NCBI RefSeq assembly: GCF_900169075.1
Contig: NZ_LT827015.1
Coordinates: forward strand, 682,001-746,000
Length of the DNA: 64,000 nt
Direction of reading: 5' to 3'
Source of the DNA: Chryseobacterium phocaeense
Lineage (GTDB): Bacteria > Bacteroidota > Bacteroidia > Flavobacteriales > Weeksellaceae
Shown: in pieces, positions 36,841 to 44,320 of the stretch
Position numbering within the stretch: the first letter of the stretch is position 1
How the letters are laid out: each line of letters starts with the position of its first letter
Notes under the pieces: generated by a model
The model's input: only the letters and a program-made list of their open reading frames with translations
Databases searched by the model: none
Told to the model about the DNA's origin: nothing
Position numbers and translations under genes: made by a program

Positions 36841-38973
36841 TTACTTATCAATCCCTTCCAGCTTAAACATAAACGCATACACCAAAGCCGTATCCTTCAG
36901 GTAATCAAATCTTCCCGAAGCACCGCCATGGCCGTATTCCATGTCTGTTTTTAAAAGCAGTACGTTTTTGTCTGTTTTCATATCCCTTAGCTTGGAAACC
37001 CATTTGGCAGGCTCAAAATACTGTACCTGAGAATCATGCAGACCTGTCGTTACCAATAGATTCGGATAGTTTTTCTTCTCTATATTTTCGTACGGCGAAT
37101 AGGATTTCATATACATATAAGCATCCTTGTTGTTGGGATTTCCCCATTCATCATATTCGTTGGTGGTCAATGGAATGCTTTCGTCAAGCATCGTATTGAT
37201 CACATCTACAAACGGAACCTGAGAAATAACCCCGTTCCATAAATTAGGGCTCATATTCATCACAGCTCCCATCAGAAGACCTCCAGCGCTTCCGCCTTGG
37301 GCATAAAGATGTTTAGGGGATGTATATTTTTCTTTAACCAGGTATTCTCCGGAATCAATGAAGTCGGTGAAGGTATTTTTCTTTTTCATCATTTTCCCGT
37401 CCTCATACCACTGCCGTCCCATTTCCTGACCGCCGCGGATATGAGCGATGGCAAAGGCAAAACCTCTGTTCAGAAGGCTCAGTCTGGTACTGCTGAAAGT
37501 AGCATCCATTGAACTTCCGTAAGAACCGTACGCATAGAGTAGAAGCGGGCTGTTTCCGTCTTTTTTATATCCTTTTTTGTAAACTATCGAAATTGGAATT
37601 TTTGTTCCGTCTTTGGCTGTGGCAAAAAGTCTTTCGGTTACGTAATTGCTTTTATCATAACCGCCTAAAACTTCCTGCTGCTTTAATAAAACTCTTTTCC
37701 CGGTTTTTAAATCCTGCTCAAACTGTGAACTGGGTGTTACCATCGAGGTGTATCCGAAGCGGAAATTATCCGTATTATATTCCGGGTTATCTGATGAATA
37801 AACGGTATAGGCCGGTTCATCGAATTTCAGAAACTCTTTCTTGCCTGTTTTTCTGTCATAAATCACCAGCTGGGAAAGCCCGTTTTGTCTTTCTCCAAAA
37901 ACAAGATAATTCTTAAAAGCACTGATACTCTGCATCAGTACATCTTTTCTGTGTGGAATAAAATCTTTCCAGTTGTCAACACCTGTTTTATCCAAAGGTG
38001 TTTCAACAACCTTGAAATTTAAGGCGTCCTTATTCGTTCTGACCAGGAACCTATCTTCCAAAGGAGTCACCGAATACAGGACATTTTTCATTCTCGGCTG
38101 AAAAACATTGAATTCTCCGTTGGGTTTGTCGGCATCCAGATACTTCGTTTCAGAGGAAGTAGTGGCACCGGAATAGATAAAAATGAATTTCTCGTTTTTG
38201 GATTTATAGACTGAAATATAGTTGGTTTTGTCTTTTTCCTCGTAAACGGTAACATCTTTAGCAGGATCTGTTCCTAACGTATGTCTTTTGATTTTTTCAG
38301 ATAAAAGCGTCACAGGATTGTTCTCTGTGTAGAAAATAGTTTTGTTGTCATTTCCCCATTCTGCAGAACCTCCGGTGTTTTTAATTCCCAGATCCGTAAT
38401 TTTTCCGGTGGTAAGGTCTTTTAGGAACAGTTTATACTGTCTTCTGGAAACATCATCCACCCCAAAGATCATCTTTGTGTTATCCGGGCTGATGCTGAAA
38501 CCTGAAGCGGAATAATAGGAATGTCCTTCCGCCATTTTATCTACATCCAGAAGAATTTCTTCAGGAGCAGTAAGGCTTCCTTTTTTCCGGCAGTATTTGA
38601 AATACTGTTTTCCTGTTTCCGTACGGCTGTAATAGTAGTACCCTTTTTTGAAAACCGGGACAGACTCATCTTTTTCTTTGATCCTGGACTTCATTTCCTG
38701 GAAAAGCTGTTCCCTGAAAGGCTCGGTATCCTTCATCATACCTGTCCAGTACGTGTTTTCGGCTTTCAGATAATCAACTACTTTCGTGGAATCTTTTCCT
38801 TTTTTAAAATAATCAATCATCCAGTAATAAGGATCATTCACCTTATCACTGTGAATTTCGCGGATATGTTCCTGCTTTTCGGCTATAGGAGCTTTAAGGT
38901 CAGGAAATTTTTGAGACTGTATCGCAGATGCACTCATAATTAGAATTCCCAGATAAAATTTTTTCATATGCAT
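36841..38973 (-). CDS. S9 family oligopeptidase (prolyl oligopeptidase/oligopeptidase B type)
   Basis: A 710-aa serine peptidase with an N-terminal signal-like segment (FYLGILIMSASAIQSQ), so it is probably periplasmic or lipid-free secreted. Residues about 30-440 form the beta-propeller gate (NDPYYWMIDY at the start). The catalytic domain carries Ser562 in QGGSAGGLLMG, the Asp in GLHDSQVQYFEPAKW and the His in YGHGGASGR. The signature IAHIRGGQEMGRQWYEDGK fits oligopeptidase B. It cleaves short peptides, probably after basic residues. Met3 (38967) is an alternative start. Confidence 0.9.
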   Translation of the reverse strand: MHMKKFYLGILIMSASAIQSQKFPDLKAPIAEKQEHIREIHSDKVNDPYYWMIDYFKKGKDSTKVVDYLKAENTYWTGMMKDTEPFREQLFQEMKSRIKEKDESVPVFKKGYYYYSRTETGKQYFKYCRKKGSLTAPEEILLDVDKMAEGHSYYSASGFSISPDNTKMIFGVDDVSRRQYKLFLKDLTTGKITDLGIKNTGGSAEWGNDNKTIFYTENNPVTLLSEKIKRHTLGTDPAKDVTVYEEKDKTNYISVYKSKNEKFIFIYSGATTSSETKYLDADKPNGEFNVFQPRMKNVLYSVTPLEDRFLVRTNKDALNFKVVETPLDKTGVDNWKDFIPHRKDVLMQSISAFKNYLVFGERQNGLSQLVIYDRKTGKKEFLKFDEPAYTVYSSDNPEYNTDNFRFGYTSMVTPSSQFEQDLKTGKRVLLKQQEVLGGYDKSNYVTERLFATAKDGTKIPISIVYKKGYKKDGNSPLLLYAYGSYGSSMDATFSSTRLSLLNRGFAFAIAHIRGGQEMGRQWYEDGKMMKKKNTFTDFIDSGEYLVKEKYTSPKHLYAQGGSAGGLLMGAVMNMSPNLWNGVISQVPFVDVINTMLDESIPLTTNEYDEWGNPNNKDAYMYMKSYSPYENIEKKNYPNLLVTTGLHDSQVQYFEPAKWVSKLRDMKTDKNVLLLKTDMEYGHGGASGRFDYLKDTALVYAFMFKLEGIDK

Positions 38974-38994
38974 TTTATTTTTTGATGCGTTTTT

Positions 38995-39345
38995 TTAGGC
39001 TAAATTCCACAGGTTTTTTAAAAGCTTGTAAAACGTATGCTCTTCATCAGTGACTTTATTGTCAGCCTTGATCAGTGTTTTGGCAAATTCTGCAAATTTT
39101 ACACGCTCGTCCTGCGTAGAATCATCGAAGAAACATCTGGCGTGGAATTCAAAGTGGTCTTTCCATTCTTCAGGCTGTAAAAGTGCCAGTGTTTCAAGCT
39201 CGTTGTCAAGGTTCATTCTGAATGGAAACTCATCTGCCATATACTGCTGAATCAGCATTCCTTCCTCAGGAGCAAATTCTCCGTCTACAGAAGAAAGAAT
39301 CATTAGTAAGTGATAACCGGCGATTGATTTATTTGATTTTTGCAT
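38995..39345 (-). CDS. TerB-like helical protein
   Basis: A 116-aa acidic, all-helical protein resembling TerB/DjlA-type domains: YHLLMILSSVDGEFAPEEGMLIQQYM near the start and KFAEFAKTLIKADNKVTDEEHTFYKLL near the end, each with an Asp-Gly-x-hydrophobic-pattern helix-turn. TerB domains are putative metal-binding modules in stress and envelope systems. It sits 4 bases after the next upstream gene, so the two are one transcript. Function unknown. Confidence 0.6.
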   Translation of the reverse strand: MQKSNKSIAGYHLLMILSSVDGEFAPEEGMLIQQYMADEFPFRMNLDNELETLALLQPEEWKDHFEFHARCFFDDSTQDERVKFAEFAKTLIKADNKVTDEEHTFYKLLKNLWNLA

Positions 39346-39348
39346 GCT

Positions 39349-40029
39349 TTAATATTTTTTTACTAGATAGTCTAAGTTATTTTCTTCTAAAATTTTATCG
39401 AGATATTTTCCCCTGCTGCTTGATTTTCTTTGATAAGGAGCAAATTTTTGAGCTACTTCGTTAAACTCTTCACCCAGTTTCATCAGTTCTTCTGATTCAT
39501 CATCGGTAAGTTTTTTACCAGATAACTGGGTGTTGAACTGAATCAGTTTTTTAACTGCAATTTCCTTTTTTACAATTTCCTCTTCAGTGGAATGTAAGGT
39601 ACAAATCCCATATATACCGTCACAATAGGCTGTCCACTCACTTTCAAATATTTCATTCAGTTTTTCCTGTTCCGGAAAAGAGGTTTTGAACATACCATCA
39701 TAAGCAAAGTTTTTATGAGGATGGTTCATCAGATGCCGGATGAAATTTTCTTTAAAATCTTCCTTGTATTGATGAATATCTCTTAATTCTTTATTCTTTT
39801 CAATTAATGAAATACAGTTTTTACTGAAAAACTTCTCTGTAATCTCATTTTCAAATTCATCATTAAGAGGTGAGGTTATTCTAATAGTTCGGGAAACTGT
39901 ATAAGAGTGCTGGGGAACTAATTGATTTTGAATAAGTACAGCCAATTCATCCTTGCTGATATTTGTTATATTACATAATTCAGCTTCTGTAATATAATTT
40001 TCATTAATATAATTGAAATTTTGTTCCAT
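39349..40029 (-). CDS. uncharacterised protein, possibly DUF6058-like
   Basis: A 226-aa soluble protein. The N-terminus YITEAELCNITNISKDELAVLIQ reads like a small helix-turn-helix-type module. The middle contains a conserved-looking CDGIYGICTLHSTEEEIVKKE and the C-terminal half is helical and charged. This layout reminds me of DUF6058 proteins, but the assignment is tentative. It is closely followed by the TerB-like gene (3-base gap) and preceded by the DoxX-like gene (14 bases). Confidence 0.6.
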   Translation of the reverse strand: MEQNFNYINENYITEAELCNITNISKDELAVLIQNQLVPQHSYTVSRTIRITSPLNDEFENEITEKFFSKNCISLIEKNKELRDIHQYKEDFKENFIRHLMNHPHKNFAYDGMFKTSFPEQEKLNEIFESEWTAYCDGIYGICTLHSTEEEIVKKEIAVKKLIQFNTQLSGKKLTDDESEELMKLGEEFNEVAQKFAPYQRKSSSRGKYLDKILEENNLDYLVKKY

Positions 40030-40043
40030 TAGCGTTAAAATAA

Positions 40044-41156
40044 TTAGTTGATATAGTCTTTCGCAGGCTGTTTATCCACAATTTTTCCGTTTTGAAGAAT
40101 CAGTACAAAAGGATTGCTTCTTGCAATGGTTTTAATGGCAGTTCCGTCCATCATTGCATTTTTAAGGGTTTTAAAAGTATTGTGATCTGTAGAAATTCCA
40201 TAGGTCACAGCTCCTTTCTGGGCGTTTACTTTAGCTTCCACTTTCTGCATCAGGTCAGCAGGAACCTCTTTCGGGTGATAGGAGAAAACCAGGACAGCCT
40301 TTGGGGCGTTGATGATTTCATCCGTCAGATCCATACCAGTAGGATCTTCAATCTTGAATTTCACGATCTCGGATTTATACCCTTCTTTTACCAGAACGGA
40401 TTCATTTTTTCCTTCCTCAATCTTCCATGGAGAACCTTCCGCCCAGTACTTGGTTTCCTTAATATAATCGTCCTGATTCACCTTTAGAACTTCTCCTGTC
40501 TTTTGGTTTTTAAGAGAGTAGAAGGTTTTATATTCAGAAGGGTTTTTGTTGATTTTTTCCTTTTCAGCTTTAAGATTGGTTCCCGTTTTATAATCCCGGA
40601 AATCAATCAATGGTTCATGCATAATTCCCTGTGCCATAATGTAGATCATTACCACGGCAAAAAGTCCCAGAAGAACATACCTGAACTTACCGGAAGGCTC
40701 TTTCGGACCGCTGCTGCTGTATTCATCTTTCTTTTGAAACTCCTTTCTGTAAAGGATAAACAGAAGGATAAGCCCAACAAGAAGCACGATATCTTTAATA
40801 AAACTCTGCCATGGCGTAAACTTGATGGCATCTCCAAAACACCCGCAGTCCGTCACTACATTGTAATAAGCAGAATAAAAAGTAAGGAAGCCAAAGAAGA
40901 TACAAAGGGCAATTAATGCTGAAAGCGTAAACTTAAGCTTCAGTTTCAGTAAAAGCATAAATCCCAGGAAAAGCTCCAGTACAACGACAATAACCGAGAA
41001 CAGAAGCGCAAATTTTTCCAGGAACGGCATATTGAAGACGGAAGGGGCAAAATATTCTTCCATTTTGAAAGAAAAACCTACCAGATCCACAGCCTTTACA
41101 AAACCGGAAAGGATGAAGATTACAGCAATAATAAAACGTAATAAACCTTTGATCAT
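40044..41156 (-). CDS. DoxX/MauE-like membrane protein with redox motif
   Basis: A 370-aa inner-membrane protein. Residues 1-140 have four membrane segments of the DoxX/MauE type with a conserved vicinal CxC motif in VVTDCGCFGDAIKFTPW (about residue 105), as in proteins handling thiol redox. A fifth segment near 160 precedes a soluble domain (about 185-370), which contains KAVLVFSYHPKEVPADLM and ends like a degenerate thioredoxin-fold region (NPFVLILQNGKIVD) without a CxxC. Common in Bacteroidetes next to the DUF1599 gene, as here (6-base spacing). Confidence 0.85.
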   Translation of the reverse strand: MIKGLLRFIIAVIFILSGFVKAVDLVGFSFKMEEYFAPSVFNMPFLEKFALLFSVIVVVLELFLGFMLLLKLKLKFTLSALIALCIFFGFLTFYSAYYNVVTDCGCFGDAIKFTPWQSFIKDIVLLVGLILLFILYRKEFQKKDEYSSSGPKEPSGKFRYVLLGLFAVVMIYIMAQGIMHEPLIDFRDYKTGTNLKAEKEKINKNPSEYKTFYSLKNQKTGEVLKVNQDDYIKETKYWAEGSPWKIEEGKNESVLVKEGYKSEIVKFKIEDPTGMDLTDEIINAPKAVLVFSYHPKEVPADLMQKVEAKVNAQKGAVTYGISTDHNTFKTLKNAMMDGTAIKTIARSNPFVLILQNGKIVDKQPAKDYIN

Positions 41157-41162
41157 AGTAAT

Positions 41163-41726
41163 TTATTTTTGGGTTTCGGAAATATTTTCTTTTTCTGAGA
41201 ACTTGATCAGGCAGAAAACAGCGTAGTTCAGCATGTCAAAATAATTCGCATCCAACCCTTCTGAAACTATGGTTTTTCCCTGATTGTCTTCAATCTGCTT
41301 TGTTCTCAACACTTTCTGGTAAATAAGATCAGTAATGGAAGAAATTCTCATATCCCTCCACGCTTCACCATAATCATGATTCTTTCTTTCCATTAAAACC
41401 CGGGCTTCATGAGCATATTGATCGTAAAGGCTTAAAACCTCTTCCTTATTTTCATTAAAATCATTGGAAAGCCCCTTTTCAAGCTGAATAAGCCCGATGA
41501 TAGAATAGTTCACAATAGCAATGAATTCATCTTCCTCGCTTTCATCTACCATCTTTTTATCAGTCATCTGAAGTGTCCGGATTCTGTTCACTTTAATGTA
41601 AATCTGGTCCGTAATGGAACTCGGTCTCAAAACCCTCCACGCGGCACCATAATCCTGTAATTTTTTGCCGAATAAATCCCGGCATTCACTAATAACTTTC
41701 CCGAACTGTACTGATGTTTCTGACAT
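41163..41726 (-). CDS. DUF1599 protein
   Basis: A 187-aa protein built from two copies of the DUF1599 motif: KLQDYGAAWRVLRPSSITDQIYIK (about residues 22-45) and KNHDYGEAWRDMRISSITDLIYQK (about 115-138). The repeated DYGxAWRxxRxSSITD suggests binding of a nucleotide or nucleic acid, and the domain is also described as nucleotide-modification associated. It heads a minus-strand operon with the DoxX-like gene, divergent from folP. Confidence 0.88.
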   Translation of the reverse strand: MSETSVQFGKVISECRDLFGKKLQDYGAAWRVLRPSSITDQIYIKVNRIRTLQMTDKKMVDESEEDEFIAIVNYSIIGLIQLEKGLSNDFNENKEEVLSLYDQYAHEARVLMERKNHDYGEAWRDMRISSITDLIYQKVLRTKQIEDNQGKTIVSEGLDANYFDMLNYAVFCLIKFSEKENISETQK

Positions 41727-41759
41727 AAATTCTCTTAATCTCCCAAATATACGAATTAG

Positions 41760-41960
41760 GTTTCAGGTAGCGGGAATCAGGGGTTGATTTTTGTCACAGT
41801 TTGAGTTTTAGGGTTTGAGTGTTGGAGAGTTTTAGCGTTGCGGGGTACGGGGTGGAAATTTTCGGGATATATTGTTTTAGGTTGCCGGTCGAACTTTAAA
41901 CCTTAAACTTTAAACCTTGAACCTTGAACATAAAAAACCAAACTCTCCACATTCCACAAT
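41760..41960. repeat. periodic palindrome between DUF1599 gene and folP
   Basis: Loose heptamer repeats (ACCTTAAACTTTAA type) near 41893-41928 and GTTTGAG/GGAGAGTTT words near 41803-41832. GGAGAGTTT is complemented by AAACTCTCC at 41941-41949. Same class as the other periodic-arm palindromes. Confidence 0.5.
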
Positions 41961-41966
41961 AAGTAG

Positions 41967-41974
41967 TAATTTTG
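41967..41974 (+). promoter_or_regulatory. -7 box for folP
   Basis: TAATTTTG, an exact TAnnTTTG match. Transcription would begin near 41980, so the folP start must be downstream of an in-frame ATG at 41972, supporting ATG 42026. Confidence 0.6.
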
Positions 41975-42025
41975 CAGAATACAGATCATTCATCAACTAT
42001 CAATTATCAATTATCAATCATAAGC

Positions 42026-42880
42026 ATGTCCTCAAACCCTCAAACGCCCAAACCCTTCCACTCAATAAACTGCAATGGAAGGCTGGTAGATCTCGATACC
42101 CCCAAAATCATGGGTATTCTCAATCTTACCCCTGATTCTTTTTCCGACGGAGGGAAGTTTAACAGCGAAAAATCAGCACTGAAGCATGCTGAAAAGCTTC
42201 TACAGGATGGAGCAGAGATCATCGATGTCGGACCGCAGTCTACACGGCCGAATGCAGAATTTTTAACCGGCAAAGAAGAAATTGAAAGGATCGGAAACGT
42301 CATTTCCCGGATAAAAAAAGAATTCCCCCAGTCACTGATTTCACTGGATACTTTTTATGCGGAGACCGTGAAATTCGGATTTAGTGAGGGGATTGACATG
42401 ATCAATGATATTTCCGGCGGACAGTATGACAGCAAGATGTTCGATACTGCTGCTGAAACGGGACTTCCTTACATTCTGATGCATGTAAATCCATCCTATG
42501 AAACGATGCATGATAAAATAAAATTTGAAGATATAACATTGGAAGTCAACCGTTATTTTTCTAAAAAAACCAGTGAACTTCTTGAAAAAGGAGTTAAAGA
42601 CATTATCCTGGATCCGGGTTTTGGTTTTGGAAAAACAGTGGAAGATCAGATGAAAATGATAGGAGAAACTGAATATTTAGGTTTTAAAAGATTTCCTCTG
42701 TTGATAGGTATTTCCAGAAAATCATTTATCTATAAACCGCTGGGGAAATCTCCTTTGGACATCAATGAAGAAACCCAGAAACTGCACCTGAAAGTTTTGG
42801 AACAGGGAGCCCGGATTTTAAGAGTTCATGATGTAGCAGAAACAGCTGTAACCATCAGAGACTTTTTACAGAAAAAATAA
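42026..42880 (+). CDS. folP: dihydropteroate synthase
   Basis: A 284-aa TIM-barrel enzyme that condenses 6-hydroxymethyl-dihydropterin diphosphate with p-aminobenzoate in folate synthesis. Visible signatures are IMGILNLTPDSFSDGGKF with the diphosphate-binding Asn/Asp, AEIIDVGPQSTRP, MINDISGG, the dihydropterin-binding DIILDPGFGFGKT and the closing ARILRVHDVAETA. The start is placed after the -7 box at 41967. The ilv leader promoter begins just 16 bases after its stop. Confidence 0.95.
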   Translation: MSSNPQTPKPFHSINCNGRLVDLDTPKIMGILNLTPDSFSDGGKFNSEKSALKHAEKLLQDGAEIIDVGPQSTRPNAEFLTGKEEIERIGNVISRIKKEFPQSLISLDTFYAETVKFGFSEGIDMINDISGGQYDSKMFDTAAETGLPYILMHVNPSYETMHDKIKFEDITLEVNRYFSKKTSELLEKGVKDIILDPGFGFGKTVEDQMKMIGETEYLGFKRFPLLIGISRKSFIYKPLGKSPLDINEETQKLHLKVLEQGARILRVHDVAETAVTIRDFLQKK

Positions 42881-42896
42881 AAAGTGTTTAAAAAAC

Positions 42897-42926
42897 TTGC
42901 AGGATATTAAAAATTCAATACATTTG
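42897..42926 (+). promoter_or_regulatory. ilv operon promoter (-33/-7)
   Basis: TTG at 42897-42899, a 19-base spacer, then TACATTTG at 42919-42926: both Bacteroidetes promoter elements at canonical spacing. The leader ATG lies four bases after the -7 box, so the first leader peptide is probably translated from a leaderless or near-leaderless RNA. Confidence 0.8.
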
Positions 42927-42930
42927 CATC

Positions 42931-43014
42931 ATGAATTTTACGAATCAGAAAAATATTATTGTCATTTCTACTACTATTGTTGTCATTAGCAACAGTAAGG
43001 AAACGGCATTTTAA
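42931..43014 (+). CDS. ilv leader peptide 1 (27 aa, Ile/Val/Thr-rich)
   Basis: ATG 42931 to TAA 43012. The centre reads NIIVISTTIVVIS, with nine Ile/Val/Thr codons between residues 9 and 20. Its last codons (GAAACGGC, 43000-43007) are perfectly complementary to 43040-43047, the left arm of the following terminator. Ribosome stalling over the Ile/Val codons would leave this segment free to pair and block termination, the classical branched-chain attenuator logic. Confidence 0.88.
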   Translation: MNFTNQKNIIVISTTIVVISNSKETAF

Positions 43015-43039
43015 AAATATTTTAATTTAAATTATATAG

Positions 43040-43069
43040 GCCGTTTCATTTGTTTGAAGCGGTTTTTTT
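43040..43069 (+). terminator. ilv attenuator terminator 1
   Basis: CCGTTTCA (43041-43048) pairs with TGAAGCGG (43055-43062) with one G-T pair, followed by seven T. The mutually exclusive antiterminator is 43000-43007 with 43040-43047 (8 bp, perfect). Confidence 0.85.
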
Positions 43070-43081
43070 ATTTCAGAAATT

Positions 43082-43138
43082 ATGTATCAGTTATTAACAG
43101 TAATTATTATCGTCATTATTATTCCCTTACGTCTGTGA
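43082..43138 (+). CDS. ilv leader peptide 2 (18 aa, Ile/Val/Leu-rich)
   Basis: ATG 43082 to TGA 43136 encodes MYQLLTVIIIVIIIPLRL: six Ile, two Val and four Leu in 18 residues. Its final codons (CTGTGAG, 43133-43139) are complementary to CTCACAG (43174-43180) inside the next terminator, and three more pairs form past a bulged C. Unlike leader 1 it contains leucine. No separate promoter is visible, so it is reached only by transcripts that pass terminator 1. Confidence 0.88.
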   Translation: MYQLLTVIIIVIIIPLRL

Positions 43139-43167
43139 GCAGGAAAGAATATGACTATACATATTTG

Positions 43168-43198
43168 AGCCCTCTCACAGCGTGAGAGGGCTTTTTTT
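43168..43198 (+). terminator. ilv attenuator terminator 2
   Basis: Perfect 11-bp stem AGCCCTCTCAC (43168-43178) / GTGAGAGGGCT (43182-43192) with an AGC loop and seven T, 35 bases before ilvE. The antiterminator 43133-43143 with 43171-43180 competes with it. Confidence 0.92.
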
Positions 43199-43232
43199 AT
43201 TCCTTTTTTGTCAATAATTAAACCTCTATAAC

Positions 43233-44114
43233 ATGTATTACAACGACGACACGATCATCTATTTTGATGGGAAATTTATGAAAGCCAAAGAAGCCGGAAC
43301 AGATCTTTACGGACAGTCCCTTCATTATGGGTACTCTGTTTTTGAAGGCATTAAATCCTACAGCACAGAGCATGGAACAAGAATTTTCAAAGCAAAGGAA
43401 CATTACGAAAGGCTGAAAAGATCAGCCGAACTGATGCACATTCCGTTCAATTATTCAGTGGATGAGCTTACTGATCTTACTTATGAACTTCTGCAACGAA
43501 ACGGCTTCAGTGATGCCTATATCCGGCCGCTGGTCACCTGTTCCCCCAATATGTCCCTTTCAAAAGGACAAAAATCCTATCTGTCCCTGCTGGCCTGGGA
43601 ATGGAATAACGGGTATCTCGCTGATAAAATGAGGGTGATGACTTCTCCGTTTCAACGCCCTAACCCCAAAGCATTTAAAGTGGAAGCCAAAGTAGGTGGG
43701 CACTATGTCAACTCTATACTGGCCTGTCAGGATGCCAAAGACAAAGGCTACGATGAAGCACTTGTCCTCGATGAAAACGGAAACGTAGCCGAAAGCTCCG
43801 GAGCCAATATTTTTTACGAAAAAGACGGGGTTTTATTTACTCCCGCCAAAGGAAGCATCCTTCCGGGGATCACCAGACAAACAGTTTTTGAGCTATGTGA
43901 GGAGCTTAATATTCCAGTAAAAGAAACCTTCTTTAAGCCTGAAGAAATGAGAGGAGCTGATGCTGCTTTTTTCTGCGGTACGGCAGCTGAAATCGTTGCC
44001 CTGGATTCTTTGGATAATGTTCCCTTTATCCGAAACTGGGAAGAAACGGCAAGCGAAAAAGTACAGAAGGCTTATTTGAATCGCGTAAGAGGTTCTGTTA
44101 TTGTAAATTTTTAG
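43233..44114 (+). CDS. ilvE: branched-chain amino acid aminotransferase
   Basis: A 293-aa class IV PLP aminotransferase that makes valine, leucine and isoleucine from their 2-oxoacids with glutamate. The PLP lysine is Lys153 in EAKVGGHYVNS. Also seen are YGYSVFEGIKSY, DEALVLDENGNVAESSGANIF and GSILPGITRQ, all branched-chain-type signatures. First gene of the ilv operon, directly behind the double attenuator. A 206-base gap before ilvD holds a possible internal promoter. Confidence 0.93.
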   Translation: MYYNDDTIIYFDGKFMKAKEAGTDLYGQSLHYGYSVFEGIKSYSTEHGTRIFKAKEHYERLKRSAELMHIPFNYSVDELTDLTYELLQRNGFSDAYIRPLVTCSPNMSLSKGQKSYLSLLAWEWNNGYLADKMRVMTSPFQRPNPKAFKVEAKVGGHYVNSILACQDAKDKGYDEALVLDENGNVAESSGANIFYEKDGVLFTPAKGSILPGITRQTVFELCEELNIPVKETFFKPEEMRGADAAFFCGTAAEIVALDSLDNVPFIRNWEETASEKVQKAYLNRVRGSVIVNF

Positions 44115-44213
44115 AATATAAATAATTGATTATTAATTAATTAAATCTGATTTCTAAGCAATTGAATATTGTAGTTTTCACAAAAACAGAAAATTTAAAA
44201 ATATAACAAGCTG

Positions 44214-44221
44214 TAGTTTTG
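44214..44221 (+). promoter_or_regulatory. possible internal -7 box before ilvD
   Basis: TAGTTTTG matches TAnnTTTG in the long ilvE-ilvD gap, 100 bases before the ilvD start. If active it would let ilvDBNCA escape the attenuators. No -33 element is evident. Confidence 0.35.
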
Positions 44222-44320
44222 AGCCAAAATTGAACAAAAATTTCGTGAATGGATTCCGAAAAATATAAAATTTCCAATACAAGACTGAAAAAATGACAAG
44301 AACAGCAAATGCAGGACAAT

